Assembly (NCBI RefSeq): GCF_002078175.1
Contig: NZ_MWFK01000002.1
Coordinates: forward strand, 1,116,001 to 1,180,000
Source: Streptomyces sp. M41(2017)
Lineage (GTDB): Bacteria; Actinomycetota; Actinomycetes; Streptomycetales; Streptomycetaceae
Length of the DNA: 64,000 bases
Direction of reading: 5' to 3'
In this document: positions 33,309 through 42,094 of the stretch, in pieces
Position numbering within the stretch: position 1 is the stretch's first letter
How the letters are laid out: each line of letters begins with the position of its first letter
The notes under the pieces: model-generated
What the model was told of the DNA's origin: nothing
The model's input: only the letters and a program-made list of their open reading frames with translations
Database searches by the model: none
Position numbers and translations under genes: made by a program

Positions 33309-34544
33309 CTCCGCGAGCCGTTTCTCCAGGAAGCGTCGCTCGGCCGCGTTCTCCACGAGGTCGAGCGCCCGCTCGTAGGCCGTGAGGGCCTCCTTCGTCC
33401 GCCCGTCGCGGCGCAGCAGGTCCGCGCGCGTGGCGGGGAGGAGGTGGTATGCGGCCAGCTCGCCCTCCTCCTCCAGTTCGGCGACCAGCGCGAGTCCGGC
33501 GTCGGCTCCGTCGGCCATGCCCACGGCGACGGCGCGGTTGAGCCGGACGACGGCGGAGGGGACGAAGCGCCGGAGCTCGCCGTAGAGGGCCGCGATGTCG
33601 GCCCAGTCGGTGTCGCCGGCCGTCGCGGCGGTGGTGTGACAGGCGGCGATGGCGGCCTGGATCTGGTACGGGCCGGGGCGGCCCCGGCGCAGGACGGCCT
33701 CCAGGAGTGCCGCGCCCTCGTCGATCTCGGCCCGGTCCCACGCGGCGCGGTCCTGGTCCTCCAGGGTGACGAGGTCGCCCGCCGCGTCGACGCGCGTGTC
33801 GCGCCGGGCGTCGTGCAGCAGCAACAGGGCGAGCAGGCCGAGGACTTCGGGCTCGTCGGGCATCAGCCGGGCCAGCACGCGGGCCAGCCGGATCGCCTCG
33901 GCGCACAGGCCGGCGCGCACCAGGTCGGCGCCGGTGCTGGCCGCGTACCCCTCGTTGAACAGCAGGTACACCACGCCGAGGACGCCGGTGGTGCGCTCGG
34001 GCAGCAGATGCGCGGGCGGTACGCGGTACGGGATGCCCGCGTTGCGGATCTTGCGTTTGGCGCGCACCAGCCGCTGGGCCATGGTCGCCTCGGGGACGAG
34101 GAAGGCCCGCGCGATCTCGGGTGTGGTCAGGCCGGCCAGGGTGCGCAGGGTGAGTGCCACCCGGGCCTCGATGGGCAGCGCGGGGTGGCAGCAGGTGAAG
34201 ATCAGCCGGAGCCGGTCGTCCTGGACGCCGCTGTCGTCCTCGGACTCCGGGTCGCGGGGTCCGTCGTCGCGTGCCAGCACCGCCACCTCCCGCAGTTTCT
34301 GCGCGCCGACGGCCTCCCGGCGCAGTACGTCCAGGGCACGGTGGCGCGCGGTCGTGGTCAGCCAGGCACCGGGGCGGCGCGGCACTCCGTCGCGCCGCCA
34401 CCGGTCGAGGGCCTGGGCGAAGGCGTCCTGAGCGCACTCCTCCGCGAGGTCCCAGTCGCCGGTCACCCGGATGAGGGTGGCGACGACCTGGCCCCATTCC
34501 TCGTGGAAGGCGGCGGCGACCGCCTTCTCGACGTCCTCGTTCAC
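33294..34544 (-). CDS. ECF sigma factor with C-terminal TPR extension (ECF42-like)
   Basis: 416 residues. Sigma region 2 spans about 10-75 (DWDLAEECAQDAFAQALDRW), region 4 about 110-165 (LTLRTLAGLTTPEIARAFLVPEATMAQRLVRAKRKIRNAG), and the remaining 250 residues are a helical tail ending in a TPR (RTKEALTAYERALDLVENAAERR). No anti-sigma gene is present; this architecture plus coupled DGPF genes is that of the ECF42 group. The GTG start overlaps the stop of the upstream YCII gene (GTGA). It would direct RNA polymerase to TGTCGA/CGTC promoters such as the one before its own operon. Confidence 0.92.
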   Translation of the reverse strand: MNEDVEKAVAAAFHEEWGQVVATLIRVTGDWDLAEECAQDAFAQALDRWRRDGVPRRPGAWLTTTARHRALDVLRREAVGAQKLREVAVLARDDGPRDPESEDDSGVQDDRLRLIFTCCHPALPIEARVALTLRTLAGLTTPEIARAFLVPEATMAQRLVRAKRKIRNAGIPYRVPPAHLLPERTTGVLGVVYLLFNEGYAASTGADLVRAGLCAEAIRLARVLARLMPDEPEVLGLLALLLLHDARRDTRVDAAGDLVTLEDQDRAAWDRAEIDEGAALLEAVLRRGRPGPYQIQAAIAACHTTAATAGDTDWADIAALYGELRRFVPSAVVRLNRAVAVGMADGADAGLALVAELEEEGELAAYHLLPATRADLLRRDGRTKEALTAYERALDLVENAAERRFLEKRLAECRSA

Positions 34545-34882
34545 TCCCAGACCGGCCGTACCTCCACCGATCCGCCGCCGAGCGCGGCCGGATGGCGGGA
34601 GGCGAGGGAGATGGCCTCGTCGAGGTCGGCGACGTCGATGATGTCGATGCCCGCGACGTACTCCTTCGACTCGACGAACGGCCCGTCGGTGAGCAGGACC
34701 TCGTCGCCCTGGACGCGGACCGTGGTGGCGTCCGCGGCCGGCCGCAGCCGGGCGCCGCCCTTGACGATGTCGCGGGTGCGGACCTCGTCGATGTACGACA
34801 GGAAGCGGGGGTCTTCGGCGAGTTCCTCGGGGCTGAGTTCCTCGCCGCCGACGGGCGTGCAGATGAACAGGGCGTACTTCAT
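34541..34882 (-). CDS. YCII/DGPF-domain protein
   Basis: 113-residue single-domain YCII protein with the DGPF motif in LLTDGPFVESKEYVAG and the N-terminus MKYALFICTPVGGEEL. Its ATG overlaps the stop of the preceding YCII-SnoaL gene (ATGA), and its stop overlaps the start of the sigma gene. DGPF proteins are the conserved partners of ECF42 sigma factors; their biochemical role is not settled. Confidence 0.92.
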   Translation of the reverse strand: MKYALFICTPVGGEELSPEELAEDPRFLSYIDEVRTRDIVKGGARLRPAADATTVRVQGDEVLLTDGPFVESKEYVAGIDIIDVADLDEAISLASRHPAALGGGSVEVRPVWE

Positions 34883-35625
34883 GACCGGTCCTCCTCGGCT
34901 CCGGGGCCGTCGGTGCCGGCCGGCACCGACCTGTGCTGGTGGACGATCTGCCAGCGGTCGCCCGCCTCCCGGTAGCCCGTGGTGACGCGTTCCGTGGTGT
35001 CCAGCGTCCCGCCGTCGGCGAGCGTGGCGCGTGTCCGCACCAGCGCGTGGCTGAAGGCGATGCTCTCGTCGACGCGGAGGCGGTAGTCGGACACCTCGCG
35101 CTCGACGGGCCCGGTGATCGTCGAGAACCGGAGCTCCTCGGCCTTGCGGAGGGCGTCGATCCCGCTCTGTTCCTGGCCGCTCACGGAGTGGAAGACGTCG
35201 ACGTCCGGGGCGTAGCAGGCCATCGCGCGCTCGACGTCGCGCTCGCGGGCGGCCTCGGTCAGCTCCGTCTCGAGGCGACGGATCGCGGTCTCGGCCTCCT
35301 CCTCGTCCCAGAACGCGCGGACCTCCATGGCGCCGACAGACGCGACCGGGTGCTTCGCGGCGGCCGCCACGGCCTCCTCCAGGGTGGCGCAGTCGAGGAC
35401 GTCGAAGCCGGCGATGTACTCCTTGGTCTCGGCGAACGGGCCGTCGGTGCGCAGCACTTCGCCGTCGCGGACGCGGACGGTCACCGCGTCGGCCGGCGGC
35501 CGCAGCCGGTGGCCGTGCAGCCGTACCTCGTGCTCGACGCTCAGTTCCTCCACCCAGGGTTCGACGGGCGCCGTGCCCGACCAGTCGGCGGTGTCGTCGC
35601 CGCAGACGAGCAGCATGTACTTCAT
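34879..35625 (-). CDS. YCII/DGPF domain fused to a SnoaL-like domain
   Basis: 248 residues. Residues 1-108 are a YCII domain with TDGPFAETKEYIAGFDVLD, and about 118-235 are a SnoaL/NTF2-like domain (AARERDVERAMACYAPDVDVFHSVSG, then AFSHALVRTRATLADG). The fusion suggests the SnoaL pocket and the DGPF domain act on the same ligand. CTGGAGG precedes the ATG. It is the first gene of the YCII-YCII-sigma operon and lies 39 bases below an ECF-type promoter. Confidence 0.9.
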   Translation of the reverse strand: MKYMLLVCGDDTADWSGTAPVEPWVEELSVEHEVRLHGHRLRPPADAVTVRVRDGEVLRTDGPFAETKEYIAGFDVLDCATLEEAVAAAAKHPVASVGAMEVRAFWDEEEAETAIRRLETELTEAARERDVERAMACYAPDVDVFHSVSGQEQSGIDALRKAEELRFSTITGPVEREVSDYRLRVDESIAFSHALVRTRATLADGGTLDTTERVTTGYREAGDRWQIVHQHRSVPAGTDGPGAEEDRS

Positions 35626-35663
35626 GGTTCCTCCAGGTGCTCAGGGGCTTCCTACACCCCACC

Positions 35664-35708
35664 GACGAACGGGGTCACGGCGAATCGACAGGGACCGCGA
35701 AGTTTTTT
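35664..35708 (-). promoter_or_regulatory. ECF42-type promoter of the YCII-sigma operon
   Basis: TGTCGA (35690-35685), 17-base spacer, CGTC (35667-35664). A run of seven A residues on the minus strand (35708-35702) lies about 12 bases upstream of the -35 box, like an UP element. Its presence before the sigma operon implies positive autoregulation. Confidence 0.75.
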
Positions 35709-35741
35709 TCTCTCCGACCAACGGACCGGCGAAGCCGCAGG

Positions 35742-36995
35742 TCAGGGGCGGGCGGCGCCTGGCCGGACCGGCAGGGCACGGACGCTGTTCCCCACGAAGC
35801 TGGCGTGCCGGGTCAGGTCCCTCTCGGGCACGGCGAGGTCGAGGTCCGGGAAGCGGGTGAAGAGCCGCCGCAGGGCGATGGTGGCCTCCATCCGGGCGAG
35901 CGGGGCGCCGAGGCAGTAGTGGGCGCCGTGCCCGAGGGAGAGGTGGCGCACGGCGCCGGTCCGGCGGGCGCGGGTGACGTCGAAGCGGTCGGCGTCCGCT
36001 CCGTGCGCGGCCGGGTCGCGCCCGGCGGCCGAGTATCCGGCGAGGACCGGGGTGCCCCGGGGGATGACGGTGCCGTCGAGGGTCAGGTCCCGTACGGGGT
36101 AGCGGAACGGGAAGTAGCTCACCGGCGCGTCCCAGCGCAGCGTCTCCTCGACGACGTCCGCCCAGTCCGCCTCGCCCCGCAACACCGATTCCAGCTGGTC
36201 CCGGTGCCCGCAGAGCGCCCGTACGGCGTTGGTGATCAGGTTCAGGGTGGTCTCGTGCCCGGCGATGATCATGAGGACGAGGGTGCCGATGAGTTCCTGC
36301 TGGCTGAGCCGGTCGCCCTCCTCGTCCCGGGCGGCGATCAGCGCGCTGGTGAGGTCGTCGCCGGGGTTCTCGGCACGTGCGGCCGCCACCGCGGCGAGCA
36401 CGGCGACGAGTTCGCGGTTCGCGGCGACGACCTGCTCGGGACCGATGTCGGTGGCGACGACCTGGTTGGACAGGTGGTGGAGCCGGTCGAGGTACGCGGC
36501 CTCCACTCCGAGGAGTTCACCGATGACGCCCATCGGCAGCGGCAGCGCGAAGTGCCGGCGCAGGTCGGCCACTCCCCCGCCGTCCCGGGCCGCCGCGTCC
36601 AGGTTGTCGAGCAGACGGTCCGTCAGGTCCACGATGCGGGGCCGCAGTTGCTCCACCCGGCGGGTGGTGAAGGCCTTGCTGACCAGGGAGCGCAGCCGCC
36701 GGTGGTCGTCACCGTCCGCCGTCGTCATCCCCTGCACGGTGGCGAAGGTCAGCAGCGGCCATCCGGCGGTGACGTGTCCTTCGCGCAGCGCGGTGAAGTG
36801 CTCGGCCCCCTTGGCGACGTCGGGGTGGGCGAGGAACTCCCGCAGCGCTTCGTGTCCGAGCACCGCCGCGCCCTCCACCTCGCCGGGCAGCAGCACCGTC
36901 GCGACGGCGCCGCGCGCGAGCAGCCGTGCGTTGTCGGCGTGCGGACAGCCGCCGGCGGGGTCCGGGCGGTGCGGCGTGCGGGACGGGTTGTCCAC
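35742..36995 (-). CDS. Cytochrome P450
   Basis: 417-residue soluble bacterial P450. The I-helix oxygen motif is AGHETT (245-250), the K-helix ExxR is ETLR (284-287), and the heme loop is SLGHGAHYCLGAPLARME with Cys361. The usual Phe seven residues before the Cys region is Leu here. AAGGAG precedes GTG 36995. No ferredoxin gene is adjacent. It ends just upstream of the YCII promoter on the same strand; read-through is possible. The substrate is unknown. Confidence 0.93.
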   Translation of the reverse strand: MDNPSRTPHRPDPAGGCPHADNARLLARGAVATVLLPGEVEGAAVLGHEALREFLAHPDVAKGAEHFTALREGHVTAGWPLLTFATVQGMTTADGDDHRRLRSLVSKAFTTRRVEQLRPRIVDLTDRLLDNLDAAARDGGGVADLRRHFALPLPMGVIGELLGVEAAYLDRLHHLSNQVVATDIGPEQVVAANRELVAVLAAVAAARAENPGDDLTSALIAARDEEGDRLSQQELIGTLVLMIIAGHETTLNLITNAVRALCGHRDQLESVLRGEADWADVVEETLRWDAPVSYFPFRYPVRDLTLDGTVIPRGTPVLAGYSAAGRDPAAHGADADRFDVTRARRTGAVRHLSLGHGAHYCLGAPLARMEATIALRRLFTRFPDLDLAVPERDLTRHASFVGNSVRALPVRPGAARP

Positions 36996-37149
36996 CGGGT
37001 TCTCCTTGCTGCGGGCCGAGTTGACGGTCGCACGACACCGTCGGCGTCCTGCGACGACCGATTGTGTCCGCTCGGAGCGGCGCGCGCAGTACCTCCGGGA
37101 AGGCTTTCGGGCCGCGGGGAATCCGCGTCCGGGATTCGGCCGGAAAGGG

Positions 37150-37815
37150 TCAGCTGTCGAGGTCGTCGGCGAAGTGCCGGAAACCGTGCCGGTCCCGGTG
37201 CATGCCCCAGAGGGTCTCCGCGAGCGCGTCCGGGTCCTTGCGGGGGTGTCCGGGGCTGATGGCGCCGGGGATGATCAGCTGTCCGACGTGGATGCCGTCG
37301 GGGGCGAGGGTGTCGTGCAGCAGATGGCCGTAGGCGCTCTCCGCGGCGAACGCGATCGACGTGCCCGCGCGCTCGGGGTGCGGGATCACCGCGCTGCCGC
37401 CGTTGACGAACAGGACGGTGCCGCGGCCGAGGGAGCGCATTCCGGGCAGCACCTGGCGTACCGCGGTCACGGGTCCGTAGAGGGAGAACTCGATCGGTCC
37501 GACGAGGTCGTCGGGGCGGGTCTCCAGGACCGGCCGCATGAAGTCGGGGTGCGGGATCGGGCTGTACTGCAGCACCTCGATGGGGCCCAGCGCCTCGGGC
37601 ACGGCCTCCAGCGCCGCGGCGAGCGCCTTCGGGTCGCGTACGTCCGCGGCGAAGCCCCGCGCCGTGAGGCCCGCGTCCGCGAGCTCGGCGGCCAGCGCGT
37701 CCACCCGCTCCTGGTCGCGCGAGACGAGGGCGATGCCGAAGCCCTCGCGGCCGAACCGCCGGGCGACGGCCGTGCCGAGTCCGGGGCCTGCTCCGATGAC
37801 GGCGATCGTGGTCAT
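37150..37815 (-). CDS. Atypical short-chain dehydrogenase (SDR fold without the Tyr-Lys pair)
   Basis: 221 residues. The Rossmann motif IGAGPGLGTAVARRFG and VSRDQERVDAL are clear, but the active-site region reads AESAYGHLLHDTL, so the YxxxK lysine is missing. It may bind NADP without classical SDR chemistry, as in NmrA-like or other degenerate SDRs. It is divergent from the Rho-like gene and upstream of the P450 gene on the same strand, 154 bases apart. Confidence 0.85.
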   Translation of the reverse strand: MTTIAVIGAGPGLGTAVARRFGREGFGIALVSRDQERVDALAAELADAGLTARGFAADVRDPKALAAALEAVPEALGPIEVLQYSPIPHPDFMRPVLETRPDDLVGPIEFSLYGPVTAVRQVLPGMRSLGRGTVLFVNGGSAVIPHPERAGTSIAFAAESAYGHLLHDTLAPDGIHVGQLIIPGAISPGHPRKDPDALAETLWGMHRDRHGFRHFADDLDS

Positions 37816-37999
37816 GTCCTCACCTCGGGTGGTCTGTGCGGATCGAAGGGGGCGGCGGGCTGCTCGAAGGTGGCCAGTTCAGCGTAGGTGCGCCGGCGCC
37901 GAACCGACACCGCGGAATAGGTGGAACCACCGGCACGTTGACACCCTCGAACACCACCCGCCGAGAGGCCGGTCACTGTCGGGCCCGCCACACCGGTGG

Positions 38000-38258
38000 T
38001 ACGGTGGCCACAGCACTTGTGTACGCCTCCTCGTCAAGGCGCCGGTGCCGGTTCGTTTCCTTCTCGCTGACACGCCGTCGATTCCGACCGCGGACCAGCT
38101 TTCTCGCACCACCTCCCGTGCACGACCAGGGACGCGTTCCCGTCGTACCCGAGGTGATGCTCCCGCCGCCCCGAGGCGCGCCCCGCGCCCTCCCTTCCGC
38201 GGCTCCTCCCCCCTTCCTTCCGCATGTCCCATGCGTCCCGTCCCCGAGAGGACACCCC
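38000..38258 (+). promoter_or_regulatory. C-rich leader of the Rho-like gene
   Basis: The 443-base gap before the Rho-like gene ends in a long leader. TACGGT at 38000-38005 is a candidate -10 box. CGCCT/AGGCG near 38022-38039 forms a small hairpin. From 38161 to 38250 I count 50 C and 20 G in 90 bases, and in 38181-38220 26 C and 5 G: a C-over-G bubble like a Rho-utilisation site. Confidence 0.5.
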
Positions 38259-39398
38259 ATGACCACCACACTCGAACGCCCCCCTGTACAGGAGCAGCCC
38301 CGGACCCAGACCGCCGGCGGTGTCCTCGACATCGACGGCAACGGGAAGGGGCACCTGCGCTCCGCCGACTGCCTGCCCTCGTCCGCCGACCTCCAGGTCT
38401 CCCCCGCGCTCGTCCGCCGACACGGCCTGCGCAAGGGCGACACCGTCGAAGGCGTACGCGGCGGGCCCCGCACCCTCACCGAGATCCGGAGCGTGAACGG
38501 CCGCTCCCCCGAAGAGCTGCGCCACCGCCCGCACTTCCGCGACCTCACCCCGCTCCACCCGCGCGACCGGCTGCGTCTCGAACACCCGGCGAGCGGAGCC
38601 GCCGGACGGGTCGTCGATCTGTTCGCACCGGTCGGCAAGGGCCAGCGCGGCCTGATCGTCGCGCCGCCCAAGACGGGCAAGACGGTCCTGCTCCAGCAGA
38701 TCGCCGCCGCCGTCGCCGGCAACCACCCCGAATGCCACCTGATGGTGGTGCTGCTCGACGAGCGGCCCGAGGAGGTCACCGACATGCGGCGTTCCGTGCG
38801 CGGCGAGGTCTTCGCCTCCACCTTCGACCAGACGCCCCGGCAGCACATCGCGCTCGCCGAACTCGTCGTCGAACGGGCCAAGCGGCTCGTCGAGGCGGGC
38901 CAGGACGTCGTGATCCTGCTCGACTCCCTCACCCGGCTGTGCCGCGCCCACAACAACGCGGCCTCCGCCGGCGGCCGCACCCTCAGCGGCGGTGTCGACG
39001 CCGCCGCGCTCCAGGGCCCCAAACGGCTGTTCGGCGCCGCACGCCTCGCCGAGGAGGGCGGCTCCCTCACCATCCTCGCCACCGCCCTGGTCGAGACCGG
39101 CTCCCGCGCCGACGAGTACTTCTTCGAAGAGCTGAAGGGCACCGGCAACATGGAGCTCCGGCTCGACCGGACCCTGGCCTCCCGCCGCGTCTTCCCCGCC
39201 GTCGACATCAACCCGTCCGGCACCCGCCGCGAGGAACTGCTCCTTCCCGCCGCCGAGTTGCAGACCGTACGCGGACTGCGCCGCGCCCTGCAGACCCGAG
39301 ACGGCCAGACCTCCCTGGAGACACTCCTGGAGCGCCTGCGTGCCACGCCCGACAACGCGGCCTTCCTGCGACAGGTGCAGCCCACCCTGCGCTCCTGA
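38259..39398 (+). CDS. Short Rho paralogue (ATP-dependent transcription terminator-like)
   Basis: 379 residues. The OB-type RNA-binding domain (GGVLDIDGNGKGHLR, then LQVSPALVRRHGLRKGDTVEG) spans about 20-70; the RecA-type motor has P-loop APPKTGKT (135-142), VVLLDERPEEVTDMRR and ILLDSLTRLCRAHN. It lacks the long Arg-rich insertion of normal actinobacterial Rho, so it is probably a second copy and not the housekeeping factor. GAGAGGAC precedes ATG 38259. The in-frame upstream codons are low-complexity and were rejected. Confidence 0.9.
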   Translation: MTTTLERPPVQEQPRTQTAGGVLDIDGNGKGHLRSADCLPSSADLQVSPALVRRHGLRKGDTVEGVRGGPRTLTEIRSVNGRSPEELRHRPHFRDLTPLHPRDRLRLEHPASGAAGRVVDLFAPVGKGQRGLIVAPPKTGKTVLLQQIAAAVAGNHPECHLMVVLLDERPEEVTDMRRSVRGEVFASTFDQTPRQHIALAELVVERAKRLVEAGQDVVILLDSLTRLCRAHNNAASAGGRTLSGGVDAAALQGPKRLFGAARLAEEGGSLTILATALVETGSRADEYFFEELKGTGNMELRLDRTLASRRVFPAVDINPSGTRREELLLPAAELQTVRGLRRALQTRDGQTSLETLLERLRATPDNAAFLRQVQPTLRS

Positions 39399-39486
39399 CC
39401 TCTCCCGTTGCGGCATCCGGGTGCTCGGCGCCGTCACTCGGCCCGGGCAGCCCGGCGTGTCGGGCCTCCGTTCCTACGTTTGCGGT

Positions 39487-40680
39487 ATGACCATCGGATT
39501 CTCATTCCGGACTGCCGCCTCTCGTTCCGCGGTCTCCCGCGTCGCCGCCCGCTGTTCCGCCCTCTGCGTGGCCGGCGCGCTGGCCGTCACGCCGGGGCAG
39601 GCCGCCGCCCTGTCCGGTGCGGACCCGGGGACACCGCGGCCCACGGTCGCCCCGCCCTCGTCGCTCTACCAGGAGGGGACCCAGGCGCGGCTGAAGGCCG
39701 GCGCTCCCGCCGTTCCCGAGGACATCTCCGCGCTGTCCTGGCTGGTCGCCGACGCCCGTACCGGGGACGTGCTCGCCGCCCACGACGCCCACCGGGCGCT
39801 GCCGCCGGCCAGCACCCTCAAGACGCTCTTCGCGCTCACCGTCCTCCCGAGTCTGCCCGGAGGCATCCGGCACACCGTCACCGAGCGCGAGCTGGAGGGC
39901 ATCGGTCCGGGCAGCAGCATGGTCGGTGTCGCCGAGGGAAACACCTACCGCGTCGCAGACCTGTGGCGCGGGGTCTTCCTCAACTCCGGCAACGACGCCG
40001 TCCACGTCCTCGCCTCGATGAACGGCGGCTGGACGAGCACGGCCACCCAGATGCAGGCGAAGGCCCGCGCTCTCGGCGCCCGCGACACCCACGTGGTGTC
40101 GCCCGACGGCTACGACATGCCGGGGCAGGTGTCGTCGGCGTACGACCTGGCGGTCTTCGGCCGCGCCGGGCTGCGCAACGCCGACTTCGCCCGGTACTGC
40201 GCCACGGTCGACTCCATGTTCCCGGGCAACGGCTCTCCGTACGGGATCCAGAACACCAACCGGCTGCTGACCGGCGCCGACGGTGTGGCGCGCTACCCGG
40301 GCATGATCGGCATCAAGAACGGCTACACCACCAACGCGGGCAACACCCTCGTCGCCGCCGCGCGGCACGGCGGGCGCACCCTCGTGGTCACCGTGATGAA
40401 CCCTCAGGCGGGCGGCGGGTTCACCGTGTACGAGGAGGCGCGCTCGCTGCTCGACTGGGGCTTCGCGGCCGCCGGCCACGTCGATCCCGTGGGCACCCTG
40501 CTCGACACCCGGTCCGTGCCGGCGGCCGGTCCCGCTGCGCGTCCCGTGGCCGCCGCGGTCCCGGACGACGAGGGGCTCGGGTGGGCGGGGGCCGCGGGCA
40601 TCGCCGGCGCCGCCGTACTGGGCGCCGTGAGTGTCGCTCTCGCCCTAAGGTTCAAGGCGGCCCGGGGGCCGCGCGCCTGA
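39487..40680 (+). CDS. D-alanyl-D-alanine carboxypeptidase-like (PBP5 family) protein
   Basis: 397 residues. A signal peptide (1-42) precedes the penicillin-binding fold: SxxK is STLK in ALPPASTLKTLFALT, SxN is SGN in FLNSGNDAVHVLA, and the KTG box reads KNG in IGIKNGYTTNAGN. A C-terminal helix (GAAGIAGAAVLGAVSVALAL) and basic end anchor it to the membrane. It would trim peptidoglycan stem peptides. Its 3' end overlaps the convergent glycosyltransferase gene by 29 bases. Confidence 0.9.
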   Translation: MTIGFSFRTAASRSAVSRVAARCSALCVAGALAVTPGQAAALSGADPGTPRPTVAPPSSLYQEGTQARLKAGAPAVPEDISALSWLVADARTGDVLAAHDAHRALPPASTLKTLFALTVLPSLPGGIRHTVTERELEGIGPGSSMVGVAEGNTYRVADLWRGVFLNSGNDAVHVLASMNGGWTSTATQMQAKARALGARDTHVVSPDGYDMPGQVSSAYDLAVFGRAGLRNADFARYCATVDSMFPGNGSPYGIQNTNRLLTGADGVARYPGMIGIKNGYTTNAGNTLVAAARHGGRTLVVTVMNPQAGGGFTVYEEARSLLDWGFAAAGHVDPVGTLLDTRSVPAAGPAARPVAAAVPDDEGLGWAGAAGIAGAAVLGAVSVALALRFKAARGPRA

Positions 40681-42094
40681 CCTGGGGCCCGGCGTACGGA
40701 TCGGCCTCGCTCGGGCACGCGGGATCCACCGCCTCCCGCGCCCGCCGCGTCACCCGAGCACGTCGTCCGCCCGGGTGACGCTCCGCCGGACGACGTGCCC
40801 TCAGGGCCGGAGGAAGAGGGGCGGCGGCACCGGGCACCGCTGCCCGGCCGGTACCGGGCCGAACGGCCTCCCCCACCGGCAACCACACCAACAGCCCGAG
40901 CGTGATCCACGTATAGATGTTGCTGCCGAGGAAGCCGTCGAACCCGGACGCGTCGTCGAACCACAGCCAGACGACGCTGCTGCACAGCACCGCGTACAGG
41001 GCCGCCGCGATCCGGAGCCTGCGGTGGCGCAGCAGCACGGCGAAGGACGGCAGCAGCCAGACCAGGTGGTGCACCCACGTGATCGGGCTGACCAGGCAGG
41101 CTGCGAGGCCGGTGAGGGCGAACGCGGCGGCCCAGTCATCGGCCACCAGGGCGCGCGAGGTCCGCCACGCCCATACGCACAGGACCAGCAGGACGGCCGT
41201 CGCCCAGAGCGCCCGGCTCGGTTCCCCCGGTGCGGCGAGCCGCGCGAGCACTCCCTGCACCGACTGGTTGGAGACATAGGCGAGGCGGCCGACCCGGCCC
41301 GTGTCCCACAGGGCGTCGGTCCAGTAGAAGCGCGAGGCCGCCGGTGCCGCCCAGGCGGCCAGGCCGGTGGCCGCCCCGGCGACGGCCGTGGCGACACCGG
41401 CGGCGCGTCGGCGGCGGCCGAGCAGCAGCAGCACGATGAACAGCGCGGGGGTGAGCTTGACCGCCGCGGCGAGGCCGATGCCGACACCGGCCCAGCGACC
41501 GTGCCCACGCGCCAGCAGCCGCGCGTCGGTGAGCACGAGGGCCAGCAGCACCAGGTTGACCTGCCCGAAGCTGAACGTGTCGCGGAGCGGCTCGAACAGG
41601 GGCAGCAGACAGGCCGTCAGGGCGAGCCCGAACCAGCCGTGGCGGCGCAGGGCGGGCCCGATCAGGAATCCGGCCACGACCGCCAGGGCCGCCAGGTTGA
41701 GCAGCAGGGCGAGGACGATCGCGGTGCGCAGTCCGACCAGCGCCATGGGCAGCATGCCGAGGGCCGCGAACGGCGGATAGGTGAAGCCGTACGTCGTCCC
41801 CGGTACCCGGTAGTCGTAGATCCGGCCGCCGTGGTGGATCCAGGCGTCGACCGTGCCGTAGTAGACACGCAGGTCGAACCAGTCGCGCAGCAGCGGCACC
41901 GTGGCCGTGAACACCCCGACCGTCACTGCCAGGAGCAGCACGAGGACGAGCCGTCGGCGGTCGGTGCTCAGCAGCGCCGTCGCGCCGTCGGCGCCCCGCG
42001 CGTCGCCGGTGCGCCCGCGCGCCCCGTACCTCCCTCTCACCCTGCTCCGGACCGTTGCGCCGCGCGGGGATTTCGTCGTGCCGTCGGCGGTCAT
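40652..42094 (-). CDS. GT87-family polyprenol-dependent mannosyltransferase-like protein
   Basis: 480 residues with about ten transmembrane helices and the GT-C features DLRVYYGTVDAWIHHGGRIYDY (acidic first loop), GFTYPPFAALGMLP, SFGQVNLVLLALVL and WVHHLVWLLPSF. GT87 enzymes transfer mannose from polyprenyl phosphate mannose to lipid-linked acceptors. The C-terminal 70 residues are a Pro/Arg-rich tail running into the convergent gene. ATG 42094 overlaps the stop of the upstream MptB-like gene (ATGA), so both act in one pathway. Confidence 0.87.
   Translation of the reverse strand: MTADGTTKSPRGATVRSRVRGRYGARGRTGDARGADGATALLSTDRRRLVLVLLLAVTVGVFTATVPLLRDWFDLRVYYGTVDAWIHHGGRIYDYRVPGTTYGFTYPPFAALGMLPMALVGLRTAIVLALLLNLAALAVVAGFLIGPALRRHGWFGLALTACLLPLFEPLRDTFSFGQVNLVLLALVLTDARLLARGHGRWAGVGIGLAAAVKLTPALFIVLLLLGRRRRAAGVATAVAGAATGLAAWAAPAASRFYWTDALWDTGRVGRLAYVSNQSVQGVLARLAAPGEPSRALWATAVLLVLCVWAWRTSRALVADDWAAAFALTGLAACLVSPITWVHHLVWLLPSFAVLLRHRRLRIAAALYAVLCSSVVWLWFDDASGFDGFLGSNIYTWITLGLLVWLPVGEAVRPGTGRAAVPGAAAPLPPALRARRPAERHPGGRRARVTRRAREAVDPACPSEADPYAGPQVRRAAPGPP

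Noticed and set aside
33042..34985. Plus-strand 647-codon frame
   Set aside because: Antisense to the sigma and YCII genes. No family motif and strong Gly/Val/Ala bias.
37836..38258. In-frame 141-codon N-terminal extension of the Rho-like protein
   Set aside because: Low-complexity Pro/Arg sequence over the C-rich leader. The family N-terminus fits ATG 38259 with GAGAGGAC before it.
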